Source: [Chlorobium] sp. 445 (GTDB lineage: Bacteria; Bacteroidota; Chlorobiia; Chlorobiales; Thermochlorobacteraceae). Taken from it: a stretch of 64,000 nt of DNA. Shown piece by piece: positions 38,455 to 49,282 of the stretch (its first letter is position 1; each line of letters opens with the position of its first letter). Below the pieces are notes generated by a model. That model searched no databases. It had not been told where the DNA came from and saw only the letters and a program-made list of their open reading frames with translations. The stretch lies in the NCBI GenBank assembly GCA_002763895.1, contig NSLH01000012.1:1-64000 (forward strand). Reading direction: 5' to 3'. The position numbers were made by a program, and so were the translations under genes.

Positions 38455-39861
38455 TCACTTACCGATACAAAAACGGGAAAAAATGTTGTTCAAGATGTCG
38501 TCTGTTGAAACTTTGCCTGTTATGGCGCCAATGTATTCCAGCGCATCACGCAAATCGAATGCAATCAGTTCAGTTGGGGCTTGGTGTTGCAGTTGCACTT
38601 CCGCTTGCTCCAAACTTTGTAGTGCTTTGCAAATCGCCTCGTAATGGCGCAGATTTGTGAGCATAATACTGCCTTCTGCGCGTGTCTCTGCACCAAGCGC
38701 ACAGGATTTCATTTTCTGCTTCAACTCTGCAACACCTTCCCTTGTCTGCGCCGAAATTTTTAGCGTGTCTATGTTCTCTATGTTTAAGTTTGCCGCATTG
38801 CCTTTGTCTATCTTATTGAGCACAAGTATGATCTTTGCATCAGGATTTTTTTCCCTCAGCATTTCTATAGCCTTGACTTCATCGTCATGGATAGGTATTG
38901 AGGCATCGACAAGATAGAGAATCAAATCTGCCTCTTCGATTTTTTCGTAGCTACGTCGAATGCCTTCGCTTTCGATTTGGTCAGACGTTGGGCGTAAGCC
39001 GGCAGTGTCAATGAGTTTGAAGAGTACGCCATCAATGACAAAACTTTCCTCGATGTAGTCGCGTGTTGTGCCTGCTACATCGCTCACAATCGCTCGCTCT
39101 TTGCCCAGCAGTGCATTGAGCAATGTGGATTTACCTGCATTCGGCTTTCCTACGATGGCAGTACGCACACCTTCTTGCACCAATTTTCCGAACTTGAACG
39201 AATACGCAAGCTCAATCAAACTTGCTTTTAACTCTTGCATTTTGGCTTGAAGCTCCGTGCGACTTTGAAACTCCACATCTTCTTCACTGAAGTCTAATTC
39301 CAGTTCGAGCATGGCGCATGCATTGAGCAGGTCTTCACGCAAGGCAGAGAGCTTTTTAGAGAGATCTCCTTTGAGATGCAAGAGTGCAGAACGATAGGCG
39401 GCAACGGTCTTGGCGTGAATCATCTCGCCAATAGCTTCAGCTTGCACAAGGTCAATGCGTCCGTTGAGAAAGGCGCGACGCGTAAATTCTCCGGGCTCTG
39501 CTAAACGACACCCTGCATGCAGTAAGGTTTCCAGCACCGTTTGCGTTACAATCACGCCGCCATGGCAATTGAACTCGACGGAATCTTCCATCGTGAAACT
39601 GCGTGGCGACTTATAGACAATCGCCATGACTTCATCGATCAGTTCGCCTTGTTCATCTACGATGTAGCCATAGTGCGCTGTGTGCGATGGTGCTTTCAGA
39701 AATGAAAATGTGCTATCACCAGCTTTGCGAAAGACTTTATTTGCAATGTGCAAGACGCTCTCTCCACTCATGCGCACAATTGCAATTGCACTTTCACCGA
39801 CAGCTGTTGCAATTGCAGCAATGGGTTCTTGCTGCACAATGTGGATTTGATTTGCTGACAT
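38455..39861 (-). CDS. mnmE: tRNA modification GTPase MnmE
   Basis: With MnmG it modifies U34 of tRNAs that read two-codon boxes. The 468-aa protein has the N-terminal THF-binding domain (ATAVGESAIAIVRMSG, PGEFTRRAFLNGRIDL), the G domain with G1 GKPNAGKSTL, G2 region GTTRDY, G3 DTAGLR and G4 NKID, and the diagnostic C-terminal FCIGK. Start is ATG 39861. It lies 90 bases downstream of the T9SS protein gene on the same strand. Confidence 0.95.
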   Translation of the reverse strand: MSANQIHIVQQEPIAAIATAVGESAIAIVRMSGESVLHIANKVFRKAGDSTFSFLKAPSHTAHYGYIVDEQGELIDEVMAIVYKSPRSFTMEDSVEFNCHGGVIVTQTVLETLLHAGCRLAEPGEFTRRAFLNGRIDLVQAEAIGEMIHAKTVAAYRSALLHLKGDLSKKLSALREDLLNACAMLELELDFSEEDVEFQSRTELQAKMQELKASLIELAYSFKFGKLVQEGVRTAIVGKPNAGKSTLLNALLGKERAIVSDVAGTTRDYIEESFVIDGVLFKLIDTAGLRPTSDQIESEGIRRSYEKIEEADLILYLVDASIPIHDDEVKAIEMLREKNPDAKIILVLNKIDKGNAANLNIENIDTLKISAQTREGVAELKQKMKSCALGAETRAEGSIMLTNLRHYEAICKALQSLEQAEVQLQHQAPTELIAFDLRDALEYIGAITGKVSTDDILNNIFSRFCIGK

Positions 39862-39951
39862 GTTGCCCTAAACCGTTGAACTTTGAAGATAACGAAAAGC
39901 GCCGTTTGCACTGCCGCTCTCTCCTGTGGATTTTTCTTCGTTGGTTTGAGC

Positions 39952-42900
39952 TTATTTAATCAGCATCATTTTTCTGGTTTCTGCAAAATTGCCGGCTTGC
40001 AAACGATAGAGGTAAATTCCAGTTGTCAGGTTCTGTGCATTAAATGTTACACGATAGCGCCCTGCTGCTTGCCGAGCACTCACCAGCGTAGTGACTTCAC
40101 GACCGAGCAGGTCATAGACTTTAAGCACTACTTCGCTTGCGGTTGGCAGCTCATAGACGATGGCTGTACTTGGGTTAAAAGGATTAGGATAATTTTGCCA
40201 GAGTGCAAACTGATGTGGCACTTCGATCGAGAGATCGCGTTCAATGCGCAGCACGCCGAATGTTGCCGTTGTATCAGCCATCAATGTGCCAGAAGTTGCA
40301 ACCAAGCGGAAGTTACCTGCGGCACTGATACGTAAGCTATCAAATGTCGCTCGCCCTTGCACTGCAGGGCGCGTTGTATTGCCCACAAGTGAGCCTGTGC
40401 CAATCAGCGCAATTGTAACGCTGCCAGTGAAGCTTGTGTCGCGCACTGTGTCGGCATGCACGGCATCAACAAAGAATGTAGGAATTACAACATTTTGACG
40501 TGCTGAAGTTGGTGCATTTACAAAGCGCAAGCGTGTAGCTGGTGAAGTAATGGTAATTACTGGCGAATTTGCTGTTGGCAGTCCTGTTGCTGAAGCTGTC
40601 AGCGTAACTTGACCAGCAGCATTGACACGCACGCTGTCAAAGAGTGCTTCGCCCCGCACAGCCGCTTTACTTAGCACACCTGAGAGCGTCTGAAGTTCAA
40701 CTTCATGCGGCAGTGCTGCATTTGAACGCAGCCCAATTGTGATAACGCCTGTAAAACTTGTATCCACGGTGTTGTCGGGTCGACGTGCTTGTATGCGGAA
40801 TGCTGTTAGAAATTGACCGACTCTGCCTGTTGCTGGCACGTTGACAAATGCCAATTGAGAGGCGCGCGCCAAGATGGCAATGGTGTTGCTGGTTGCGCTG
40901 GTCAGTCCAGTTGCTACCGCACGCAAAGTGTAATTTCCAGCTTGACTTAGCGTAATGTTATCAAATGTTGCTACGCCGTCTACGGCTGCCTTTGTGAGTG
41001 TGCCACCGAGGGTACCGGGACCGCTTGCACGCTCCAGTGTGATATTGCCGGTGAAGTTTGTTGCAAGGCTATTGTCTGCGCGGCGGGCTTGTACGACAAT
41101 TGGTGCAAGTGGCAGCGTGGCTGTGCCTGTTGCAGGAACGCTTGCAAAAGCTAACCGTGTCGCTGGCGGCGGCGCTGGCGTTACACTTGCCCAAGTTTGA
41201 CCGACGCGAATTTCATCGATTTCAATGTTGCCTGTGTTCGTACCTTGACGAATCGCGATGCTTGCAGCTTGAGTGATTGTGGCGTTTCCAGCATTGTTTG
41301 TGATAGCGCCGCTGGGTTCACTGCCCGCGAAGTTTGTTGTCGGGTTAATCCACAGACTGGCTACCCCAGAAGCAAAATCGTACTTTACCACAATGAAGTG
41401 TGTTTGTCCAATCGCCAAGTTTGCAGTGCTAAAGGTTGGATTGGTTGTGGTGGTTGCCCCTCGATTTGCTACACCAAGCTGCACGGTGGCACTTGCTGCG
41501 CCGCGCCGAATGTTCAGGCGTGCGAAAAATGAGCCGACGCTTGTAGCGCTTGCTGTGCCTAAGTGCATGAAGAAATCCCCACTTGCGTTGGTATTTGCCG
41601 CCAAGCCTACGCTATCTATGACTTTGATAAGTGCAGAATAGTAAATCGCACCTGATGTCGCTGGCACAAAGCCACGATGGACGTCTTCATCATTGCCGCG
41701 CACAATCTGCACACGATTGCCTTGTGGCAATGCCAGTTGGGGATAAGAAAGGCTATTGCCCACATCACTGGCTGTGGTGAGAAATGCAATTTGCCCCGAT
41801 GTGCCGCTGTGTGTTGTCCAGTTTGGGCTTGCATTTAGTGCACCTGTGCCCACAAATGGCTCATAAATCGGTGAAAAGGCTGGTTGCACGGCAAACGGCG
41901 CACTTGTACCCGGCGTGAGGTTATCGCCAGAGGTGCGTGTTGCTGTAAGGGTTACATTTGTTGCAGCAGGGCTTAGTGTTACACCTGAAATCGTGATGGT
42001 GTTCTGTCCTGCAGGAATTGTGCCTGTTGTTGTACCTCCGATTGTACTTCCTGTAGCTGAGAGCACGATGCCTGTCGCTGCCAGCACATTTGTCGGCTGG
42101 TTTGAGGCGTTTTGGGCTTGCACCGTTACGCTGAACGGTTGTCCTGCTATCGGTGAAGCCGGCGTGATGGTGGTGATGGCAAGTTTTGTCGGACCTAATG
42201 GTGCAATGTTAATAGTGCTGCTTGTTGCCGGCGTGAGCGAACCGCTTGAAGCGCTTAGGGTGTAAGCACCTGCGGCATCGAAACGAATATCATTGAAGGT
42301 GGCAACGCCATTTACAGCTGTGCGCACAAGCGTACCTAATACATTGCCCGGACCACTGGCTTTGGATAGTGTGATATTGCCTGAAAAACCTGTTACCACT
42401 TGATTGTTTGCGGCTCTTGCTTCAACCGTGAAGGCTGGAAGATTGGTATTGACCGTACCTGATGCTGGGACATTTACAAAGGCTAATTGTGTAGCGGCTG
42501 CACTTTGTGAAAGCCCTTGCACAATTACATCATCGAGGCGGTAATTTCCTGTTCCTGCAATCTGTGTGTAGGTCCAGCGCAAGTGCAACTTTGGTTGATT
42601 AGCTGCAGCTGCAGGCAATTGAATTGCTACGCCTGCATTGACCAATTGCCAAGTACTATTATTTGGCACTTGCGTGTAATTGACACTATTCCACTGCACG
42701 CTATCGATGCTCCATTCAAATGTTACATCGTTTGTGAAGGTAGCCGTACGGCGCGCTCCCCAAATGACGCGAATATCAGAAAATCCTATGGTTGAAATGG
42801 CTGGAGAAATCAAACTGATTGTGTTTGCTGCACTGCTGTTGACGATGACCAGATTGTTATTGCCAGAGGCAGCTGTTGTGGGAGTTGCACCCGTGTAGGT

Positions 42901-43086
42901 GTAAGCACTTGAGGGTGAACTTGTTGAAGTTTGCCACTGTGTTGTCAGTGTCGATACCCAGCCTGTCGGCAAGTCGGGCGGTGAAGGCGTATCGAAGTTT
43001 TCGTAGAAGATTCGGGTTTGAGCAAGGAGTGTTGCACTTTGTAGCAGTATCGCAACGATAAGTCCGAAGGTGAGGCGTGTAAGCAT
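39952..43086 (-). CDS. Secreted T9SS-sorted protein with repeated Ig/filamin-like modules
   Basis: The 1044-aa protein has a signal peptide (MLTRLTFGLIVAILLQSATLLAQ). A first beta-domain follows (FYENFDTPSPPDLPTGWVS), of the kind seen in choice-of-anchor modules. Then come several copies of a module of about 95 residues that share LAFVNVPA-GTV, FTGNITL, SGPG-LGGTL and GVATFDNI-GNYTL. A concanavalin-like insert lies near residues 410-640. The last 85 residues form a T9SS type A sorting domain (ALWQNYPNPFNPSTAIVYELP...GIYLYRLQAGNF-TRKMMLIK). It is exported and attached or released at the cell surface. The modules suggest adhesion or a structural role, but no ligand is evident. Confidence 0.85.
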   Translation of the reverse strand: MLTRLTFGLIVAILLQSATLLAQTRIFYENFDTPSPPDLPTGWVSTLTTQWQTSTSSPSSAYTYTGATPTTAASGNNNLVIVNSSAANTISLISPAISTIGFSDIRVIWGARRTATFTNDVTFEWSIDSVQWNSVNYTQVPNNSTWQLVNAGVAIQLPAAAANQPKLHLRWTYTQIAGTGNYRLDDVIVQGLSQSAAATQLAFVNVPASGTVNTNLPAFTVEARAANNQVVTGFSGNITLSKASGPGNVLGTLVRTAVNGVATFNDIRFDAAGAYTLSASSGSLTPATSSTINIAPLGPTKLAITTITPASPIAGQPFSVTVQAQNASNQPTNVLAATGIVLSATGSTIGGTTTGTIPAGQNTITISGVTLSPAATNVTLTATRTSGDNLTPGTSAPFAVQPAFSPIYEPFVGTGALNASPNWTTHSGTSGQIAFLTTASDVGNSLSYPQLALPQGNRVQIVRGNDEDVHRGFVPATSGAIYYSALIKVIDSVGLAANTNASGDFFMHLGTASATSVGSFFARLNIRRGAASATVQLGVANRGATTTTNPTFSTANLAIGQTHFIVVKYDFASGVASLWINPTTNFAGSEPSGAITNNAGNATITQAASIAIRQGTNTGNIEIDEIRVGQTWASVTPAPPPATRLAFASVPATGTATLPLAPIVVQARRADNSLATNFTGNITLERASGPGTLGGTLTKAAVDGVATFDNITLSQAGNYTLRAVATGLTSATSNTIAILARASQLAFVNVPATGRVGQFLTAFRIQARRPDNTVDTSFTGVITIGLRSNAALPHEVELQTLSGVLSKAAVRGEALFDSVRVNAAGQVTLTASATGLPTANSPVITITSPATRLRFVNAPTSARQNVVIPTFFVDAVHADTVRDTSFTGSVTIALIGTGSLVGNTTRPAVQGRATFDSLRISAAGNFRLVATSGTLMADTTATFGVLRIERDLSIEVPHQFALWQNYPNPFNPSTAIVYELPTASEVVLKVYDLLGREVTTLVSARQAAGRYRVTFNAQNLTTGIYLYRLQAGNFAETRKMMLIK

Positions 43087-43470
43087 CGTACCAGATGTTT
43101 AAGTTGACAACGTTTCTTTGCTTTGAGGAAAAAACTTTCAGCTATAGTAACATAAGTAAAACCGTGACATCGTTTTTAGCCGTTTTTGGCAAAAGTTTCC
43201 CCTTCTGATAGCACTATAAAACACAATGGGCGCTCTCAGGACGCCTTCTGCATTGACCTGATTTTCTACAGCTAAAGATGGACCTTAGCAACATTTTGTT
43301 CAATATCGCTAATTCTATCACTGCGGTTAGTTTTTTGAGAGGAATTCAGGGCGTCATGCAAAAAGGTCGTCTCTTGGCAGAGAGGTATTGAGGTTTTGAG
43401 CGATGGAGAAGTCGTTGCTATTGTATGCCATGCAGCTTGCAGGTGTGCATCTTTGTGGGAGAGTGCGCCA
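43087..43470. other. Intergenic region between secreted-protein genes
   Basis: These 384 bases hold no gene I can support. On the minus strand I looked for a T9SS sorting signal that might complete the neighbouring repeat protein, and found none. Small hairpins are present but too weak to call. The promoter of the 1044-aa protein must lie here. Confidence 0.5.
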
Positions 43471-44668
43471 CTAAAGTTTATGGCTATACCCTACGCAGGC
43501 AAAGCCCTTATGCTTTGTGCTGCTACCGATGCTGCTACAACTCATGCCATTCCAGCGCGCAATGCGGCTTGCATTTACACTGCCTGCCTGTGTGAAAAAG
43601 CCCCCAATGTAAAAGCCACCGTTATAGCCTGCGAAGGCAGAGACAATGTTATCGACGCCGTTGTCTGAGCCAGTACCAACGCTGTTCCAACTCGTGCCAT
43701 CCCAGCGCGCAATGTTGCTTGCATTCATGCTGCCTACCGCTGTGAAAGAGCCTCCTACATATAGTTCACCATTGTGGACTGCAAGGACTCGAACAAATGG
43801 ATCACTTCCACCACTCACTCCGTTGTCCGCACCCGTGCCGACGCTGTTCCAATTTGTGCCATCCCAGCGTGCAATGCGGTTTGCACTGTTACCCCCCGCC
43901 TTTCTGAAATCGCCGCCTACATAGAGCTCGCTGTTATAGACCGCCAGCGTATTGACCGCGCCGTTTACGCCGTTTGATGAGCCTTTGCCAGCGCTGTTCC
44001 AATTCGTCCCGTTCCAGCGCGCAATGTTATTTGCACTGATGCCACCTGCTGATGTGAAAATGCCTCCGACATAGAGTTCATTGTTATACACTGCAAGCGC
44101 AAAGACTTCATTATTCATGCCACTGCCAGCGCTATTCCAACTCGTCCCGTTCCAGCGCGCAATGTTATTTGCACTGATGCCCCCGCCTCCGTGAATGACC
44201 CTCCCACATACAGCTCACCATTATAGACCATAAGCGCATTGACAGAGCCATTTACTCCGTTACTTTTCTGTATGCCGACACTGTTCCAACTCGTCCCATT
44301 CCAGCGCGCAATGTTATTTGCACTGATGCCCCCGCCTCCGTGAATGACCCTCCCACATACAGCTCACCATTATAGACCGCAAGAGCGAGGACAGATGGGA
44401 AATCTATTCCACCGACTCCAGTGCCAACGCTATTCCAAGTGCTTTTGGTCGTGTTGTGCATTTGTGTGTTGCCTTTTTGCACTGCGCGTGGCGTGCTGCT
44501 TACATCTATGCACAATTCGTAGCCATTCAGGCTATAGCTGCCGTTGCGCTCTAAACGCAGTGTACCATCTAGACTCAAAATCTCGCGCACAGAAGGTTGT
44601 GTAGAAACTTGGGCTAGCACTATGTTTGCTATCATGAAAAGTGCCGCAAAAAGAAGTGCTCGCTTCAT
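43471..44668 (-). CDS. Secreted repeat protein, probably beta-propeller, two frameshifts
   Basis: Reconstructed length is about 399 residues. It has a signal peptide (MKRALLFAALFMIANIVLAQ), a linker of about 70 residues and six to seven repeats of about 50 residues with consensus WNSVGTG-NGV...ALAVYNGELYVGGSFTEAGGISANNIARWDGT. The repeat looks like a blade of a propeller. The first frame (to 44252) and second frame (from 44118) are broken in the same place of two adjacent repeats: C5 at 44180-44184 and C5 at 44329-44333. One extra C in each restores EAGGISANNIARW. There is no C-terminal sorting domain; the last repeat degenerates (SSIGSSTKHKGFACVG), so the gene may be truncated. Ligand and role unknown. 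Confidence 0.65.
44132..44378 (-). repeat. Near-identical tandem coding repeat, 149-base spacing
   Basis: Two blocks of about 100 bases beginning at 44132 and 44281 are almost identical. They encode two adjacent blades of the repeat protein. The spacing is 149, not the 150 expected for 50 codons, which agrees with a lost C between them. Weaker copies continue toward 43.6 kb. Confidence 0.8.
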
Positions 44669-44861
44669 AATTACTTCTCATTGTTTAATTGGCAAGAATT
44701 ATCATCCGTTGCTCTATACATCATGGACTTGCACGAGAAGCAACGGTGTAATGTAGATGGTGAGAAGTTAAACAGCGTAAGGGAAAATTAAAATGTGAGG
44801 AAGCGGAATGAAGACATGCGGAGTTTGTTTGCACTCTCATTCAAGTAAAGCAAAGCCACCA

Positions 44862-44889
44862 AAACAAAAGAGGCGAGATATCTCTCGCC
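44862..44889 (-). terminator. Rho-independent terminator after the T9SS nuclease gene
   Basis: A seven-base GC-rich stem (GGCGAGA/TCTCGCC) with a four-base loop lies 40 bases after the stop at 44928. On the minus strand it is followed by CTCTTTTGTTTT. Confidence 0.7.
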
Positions 44890-44927
44890 CCTAGCTAATT
44901 TACTTAGACTCTATTCCATACCTGCTC

Positions 44928-47900
44928 TTACTTTACCAGCATCATCTTTTTCGTCTGCTGAAAACCGGGTGCTCGCAAGGTGTAGAAATACACACCACTA
45001 CCTAAATTTTGAGCTGTAAATCGATAGAGGTTCTCGCCTACTCTGGCTTGAAGCTGCTCTTGCATCACCACTCTACCTAACACATCTGTGATGATCAGTG
45101 TAGCCGCCCCTGCCTGCTTCATCGTGAAGCGAATCACGGTGCTGGGGTTAAATGGATTCGGATAGTTCTGCTCCAGCGCATACTCATACACGCGTGCTTG
45201 TACTGGCTCACGCACCTCTACCGTCACTGTCTGCGCATAGTCATGCACGGCGCCATCCACATCCACTGAACGCAAACGGTAGGTATAGCGCTTGCCAGCT
45301 TCCACAGTGGCATCCAAAAACGCATAGTTTGTTGTACTGCTGCTTGTGCCTTTGCCTCGCAGTTCGGGTGAGAATTGATAGCTGGCTATCGTTACAAACT
45401 CGTCATCATTTTCGCTGCGGCGCACTTCAAAGCCCGCGTTGTTGCGTTCCGAGGCGGTTTGCCATGTCAGACGCACGCCGCTTGCTGTGGCGTTGCCGGT
45501 AAATGCCGTCAGTTCAACGGGCAAGGGATTGTCGCTTTCGCTTGAGAGTGAGAACTCTGAGAAGCCACTGAATCCTTCAGCTGTGATGAGTGAGGCAGTT
45601 GAGCTTGCATTAGCTTGAATTACAGTTGCACCTACCCAAGTGCCGCTGCCGGTTGCACGGCGAATAATGCGCACCGTCGTTGGGTTATTGATACCCGATA
45701 TGCCAGCCGTATTCAGGGAAAGGTTGTAGGTGCCTGTGGGGTTGCCGGTCTGATTGATGGTCCAGAAGCCATCACGCCAGATATTGGTGAGCCCCAAGGA
45801 ACTCAAGCCTGTGGTGCCGGGGTCGCTGCTGTTGAAGAACGCTGTGAGCACAGGATTTGTACCGCCCGGTGCTGTGGTGAAAGTTACAGTTGCGCTGCGG
45901 TTGTCTGTACTCGTACCGATTGGGAAGAGATATGACGGCGTGCCTGTGCTTTGAATTGCACGCACAAATGTACCATTGAAGGTGTGGCCTGTCCCAGTTA
46001 CCGCTCCGGGCGCAGAGTTATTGACGCGCAGTGTTTTTCCATTAAGGTTGATGACATCATTGAGCGTTAGCGTGCCTGTGTTTGTGATGCTAACATTAGA
46101 CGCTGCAGTTACGGAAGTTGCAATCGGTAGTGTTTGGTAATTACCTGCAATTTGTCCCGCATTGAAGTTGAAGCGTGCCATCACTGGCAAGTGGTCTGAT
46201 GTGGTTGTCAGGTAGTTTGGAATGTCTTCGTTGGCATAAACCACGCGCGTACCACCGGGAATGTATTGAGAGAACAGTTCATCTGAGATCATGATGTGGT
46301 CAATCATGTTATCAAATGATAGGAACGAGCGCAGTCCAGCATTACTAAGCACATCGCTAATCACACGGAAATTGCTTGGATCATTGACATAAGCATAGTA
46401 ACTGCTTTCCGTGAATCCCGGTGGTCGCCCGAATGGATTATTTGCAACGGTCTCGTCCACATCATCATTGTAGTCGCCCAGCATCACGATATCAGCATCA
46501 GGAAATTGTGCAAGTAGTGAATCTCTCAAGACCTCGACATCATAGCGGCGCATATTGTAGCGCTGGTCGGTTGCACTTTCTGTTCCATTTGCTCTGGCAT
46601 GGATGCTAATGAAGTGCATTCGCTTGGTGATGCTACCGATTGTTACATCTGCGACCATGAGGTAGGGGAATCGTCCGCTTGCCCAGTAGCGCGTTAAATC
46701 GCCGCCGGGGTAGCCGGGTAGCGAATAGCCCGGCTGCGCATAAGGTGGTGGTGCACTGGTTGTGCTTACCCCTTCTGTGAGCAATGCACGGAAGGAAATT
46801 GGATTGACTACTGCGGTACGCCAGATGAATCCCACGCGCTGACCATCAGCTGCATCATACGATTGCGAGGTGAAAGGCGACAGGCTACCAGCAAAAGTGC
46901 CCGGTGCTGTCGCTGCATTGAGTGCGGCAATCAAATTGTTGAACGCCCCAACATTTGCAATTTCATTAACACCAATAATATCCGCTTGGCTGTTGAGAAT
47001 CACATCGCGCACATTTTGCAGTTGCAAGGCTTCGTCGCTTGGTCCCTGAGTTGTGCTACCAAACCACTCAATGTTCCAGGTCATCACATCCAGCGTGCTT
47101 GATGTTGGCAAGGAAGAGCCCGATAGATATCCAACCTGCGTATTGATACTACTGCCACTGACAAATGAGATGCGCCCTGAAAAGGCATTTGCTACTGTTG
47201 GACTAAAGCGCACATAGAGCGTATTGAATGCTGCCGCTTCAGTGGGCGTGTAGGTTAGCACGCTTGAGTATGTGATTCCATCTTTTGAAATCTGAAACTG
47301 TGGTGGGGCAGTAACAGTGAGGTTTGTCGTGATATCGGTTGCTGCAAAAAGAAAGGTCTTCGGTGCGGAGTTTGCGCCTACATTTACAAAGCCGAAGTGC
47401 AAGTTTGTCATGCCAGTTACTGTTGTCCCAAACGCTGGCGGCGGTGGCGAGGCCTGGTTGGTCAGAGCAAAATCATCAATAGTCCACTCTGCTGCACCTG
47501 CGGTCGTAGAAGAAATATATCGGAATGCTATGCGTGTCTGCGTGCTCTTGTAGGGCGATAGGTTAATCCCAGTGGATTGTTGCCAGAACCCTGTGCCAGT
47601 TGGGAACTTGCCATTGAGCCGCGTCCAAGTGGTTGTAGTTGGATCGCCAGTGTAATTGGTTGTTACATAGAGCTCCAGTTGCGGCAGTGCCCCATTGAAG
47701 AATGCGCGAGAGAAAAATGACAAAATTGGAAAATTATAGGGCGTAAGATCAAAGGCGGGCGAAATCAGCCAATCTTCATTGTTTTGTGGACCACTGGAAA
47801 ATCCATTCATTCGAACTGCACCTGGCATGCTATTGACGCGGTTCGAAGGCTCTGGCGGCGAGGTGATATGCGTCCAGACTTGTGCGCCTACCACGCTTAC

Positions 47901-48991
47901 AGCCGTCCATCCTGCTGGTAGCCCCGGACCATCAAACGGTTCTACAATGTTGAGCGGGTCGGTTGTGGTAAAACTCCATGTGCCGCTGCCTGTGATACCT
48001 GCAAAATTATTGCCTGCTAAATCCTTAATTGCACCAGCTGCAATTTCTACATAGTAGCCAGTCGTTCCAGCAAAGGTGCCGCTCGGATCGATTGTAAGCA
48101 CGGCACCTGAGACACTTGCACGGCTGTCGGTAACATCAAATTGTTCGAAAATGCTGTTGTCGCTGGTGCGGCGAATCGTGATGTTGCCTGTGCCCTTTTG
48201 AATAGGTTCATCAAATGTGGCCACAAGGTTAGCGTTCAAACTAACATTTGTGGCATTATTTGCTGGATTCAGCGATGCAATGGTAGGTGGTGTCGTATCA
48301 GCGCCCCACGATAGTTGCACGTCGTCAATCCCCGTTGAAGGGCGGTTACCGCTCCCTGTTGTGTTAGAGAGCGTTACAATTCGAATCCAGACTGGACCTG
48401 ATTGGTTGTCGAGTGCAGCGCCGAAGTTAACGGTTACCGTTGTGTTTGTAAAACTTGAACCGCCTGTTGTTAGTGTCGCTGGTGTTGTGGTCGCTGGGGT
48501 GAAGGTTGTTGGTGTTGCACCAAAGCCGTAGTCGACTATCCATGTCGCTGTGCGTGGCGACGTGATGTCTAAAGACTGTAGTTTAAATGAGAGCGTAAAA
48601 CTGCTTTTGCCTGTTGTGTTTGCGATTTGCAGCACAAAGGCTGCGCCTATGTCGCCAAATGCTGCGGTTTGCCGCACGCCCAGTGCGCGGTCAGTAGCGC
48701 TGGCTTGTTCAGAAGCTGTAGCAGATGAACTCAAAGCGTCTGCCGAGGCATAGTTATTGAACCGTCCTGTGGTATTACTCCATGCGGTTGCTGTTGTGGT
48801 CAGGGGTTGAATTGTGCCTAATGCTGTTGCGGAAGCCCCTGTGCGCACGGTCCAGCCAACGGGCAATCCACTCCCGATACCATCAAATGTTTCAGTGTAA
48901 GGTGAGGAACTTGGCAAGTTTACCTGTGCTTGTGCCGATGCACCAGAGATGCTAAGCAGCACTATGCACATCCAGAGTATGTTTTTTTCAT
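44928..48991 (-). CDS. Secreted T9SS-sorted protein with endonuclease/exonuclease/phosphatase domain
   Basis: The large secreted protein (about 1353 aa) has an Ig-like Big_5-type module (PPTIASLNPANNATNV...FDEPIQKG), a MAM/choice-of-anchor-J-like domain (FDGPGLPAGWTAVSVVGAQVW), then at about residues 625-930 an endonuclease/exonuclease/phosphatase domain: MTWNIEWFG, GVNEIANV, LGDYNDD and SDHLPVMARF. The end is a T9SS sorting domain (ALEQNYPNPFNPSTVIRF...GVYFYTL-QTKKMMLVK). The open frame starts at 48971 with only part of a signal peptide. One extra base in the T7 run at 48982-48988 extends it to ATG 48991 and gives MKKNILWMCIVLLSISGASAQ. Extracellular nuclease or phosphodiesterase activity is likely. 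Confidence 0.85.
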
Positions 48992-49163
48992 GAGTTTTTT
49001 ACAGCGCAGTTTAGTGTGAAATTGAGATTGAGATCAGAGTAGCGCTGCAAAAGTAGGAGATTTTGTGAGTTGCTAAAAATTAAGTTTTCGTAAAGTCTTT
49101 TTGTGCGATACTTCCTGCTCTGTAGTTGCTTGTACCTTGCCCAACCGTTATCCAGACTGTCTC

Positions 49164-49179
49164 TGGCTACTTTTTTGCT
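49164..49179 (+). promoter_or_regulatory. Candidate sigma54 (-24/-12) promoter
   Basis: TGGCTACTTTTTTGCT matches the sigma54 pattern TGGCAyrN4TTGCw at eight of the core bases, with GG and GC exactly ten bases apart. It lies in an intergenic region about 104 bases before ATG 49283. With eight fixed bases, about two matches are expected in this window by chance, so position is the main support. Confidence 0.35.
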
Positions 49180-49282
49180 TTGCCTGTGCGGTTACCATTT
49201 GGTTACTCTGCTGTTGTATCTTACCAGCATGGCAAGCACCTGAAATCAGCCTGCTTAAACCTTGTATTCATCAAATAGGAAT

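Noticed and set aside
41197-41641. Open frames antisense to the T9SS protein gene
   Set aside because: They mirror low-complexity Thr/Ala/Val-rich coding sequence and have no independent signal. The same applies to plus-strand frames at 45.1-48.8 kb.
43500-44400. Regular spaced repeats suggestive of a CRISPR array
   Set aside because: Repeats are about 150 bases, diverged, in codon register, and encode propeller-like blades.
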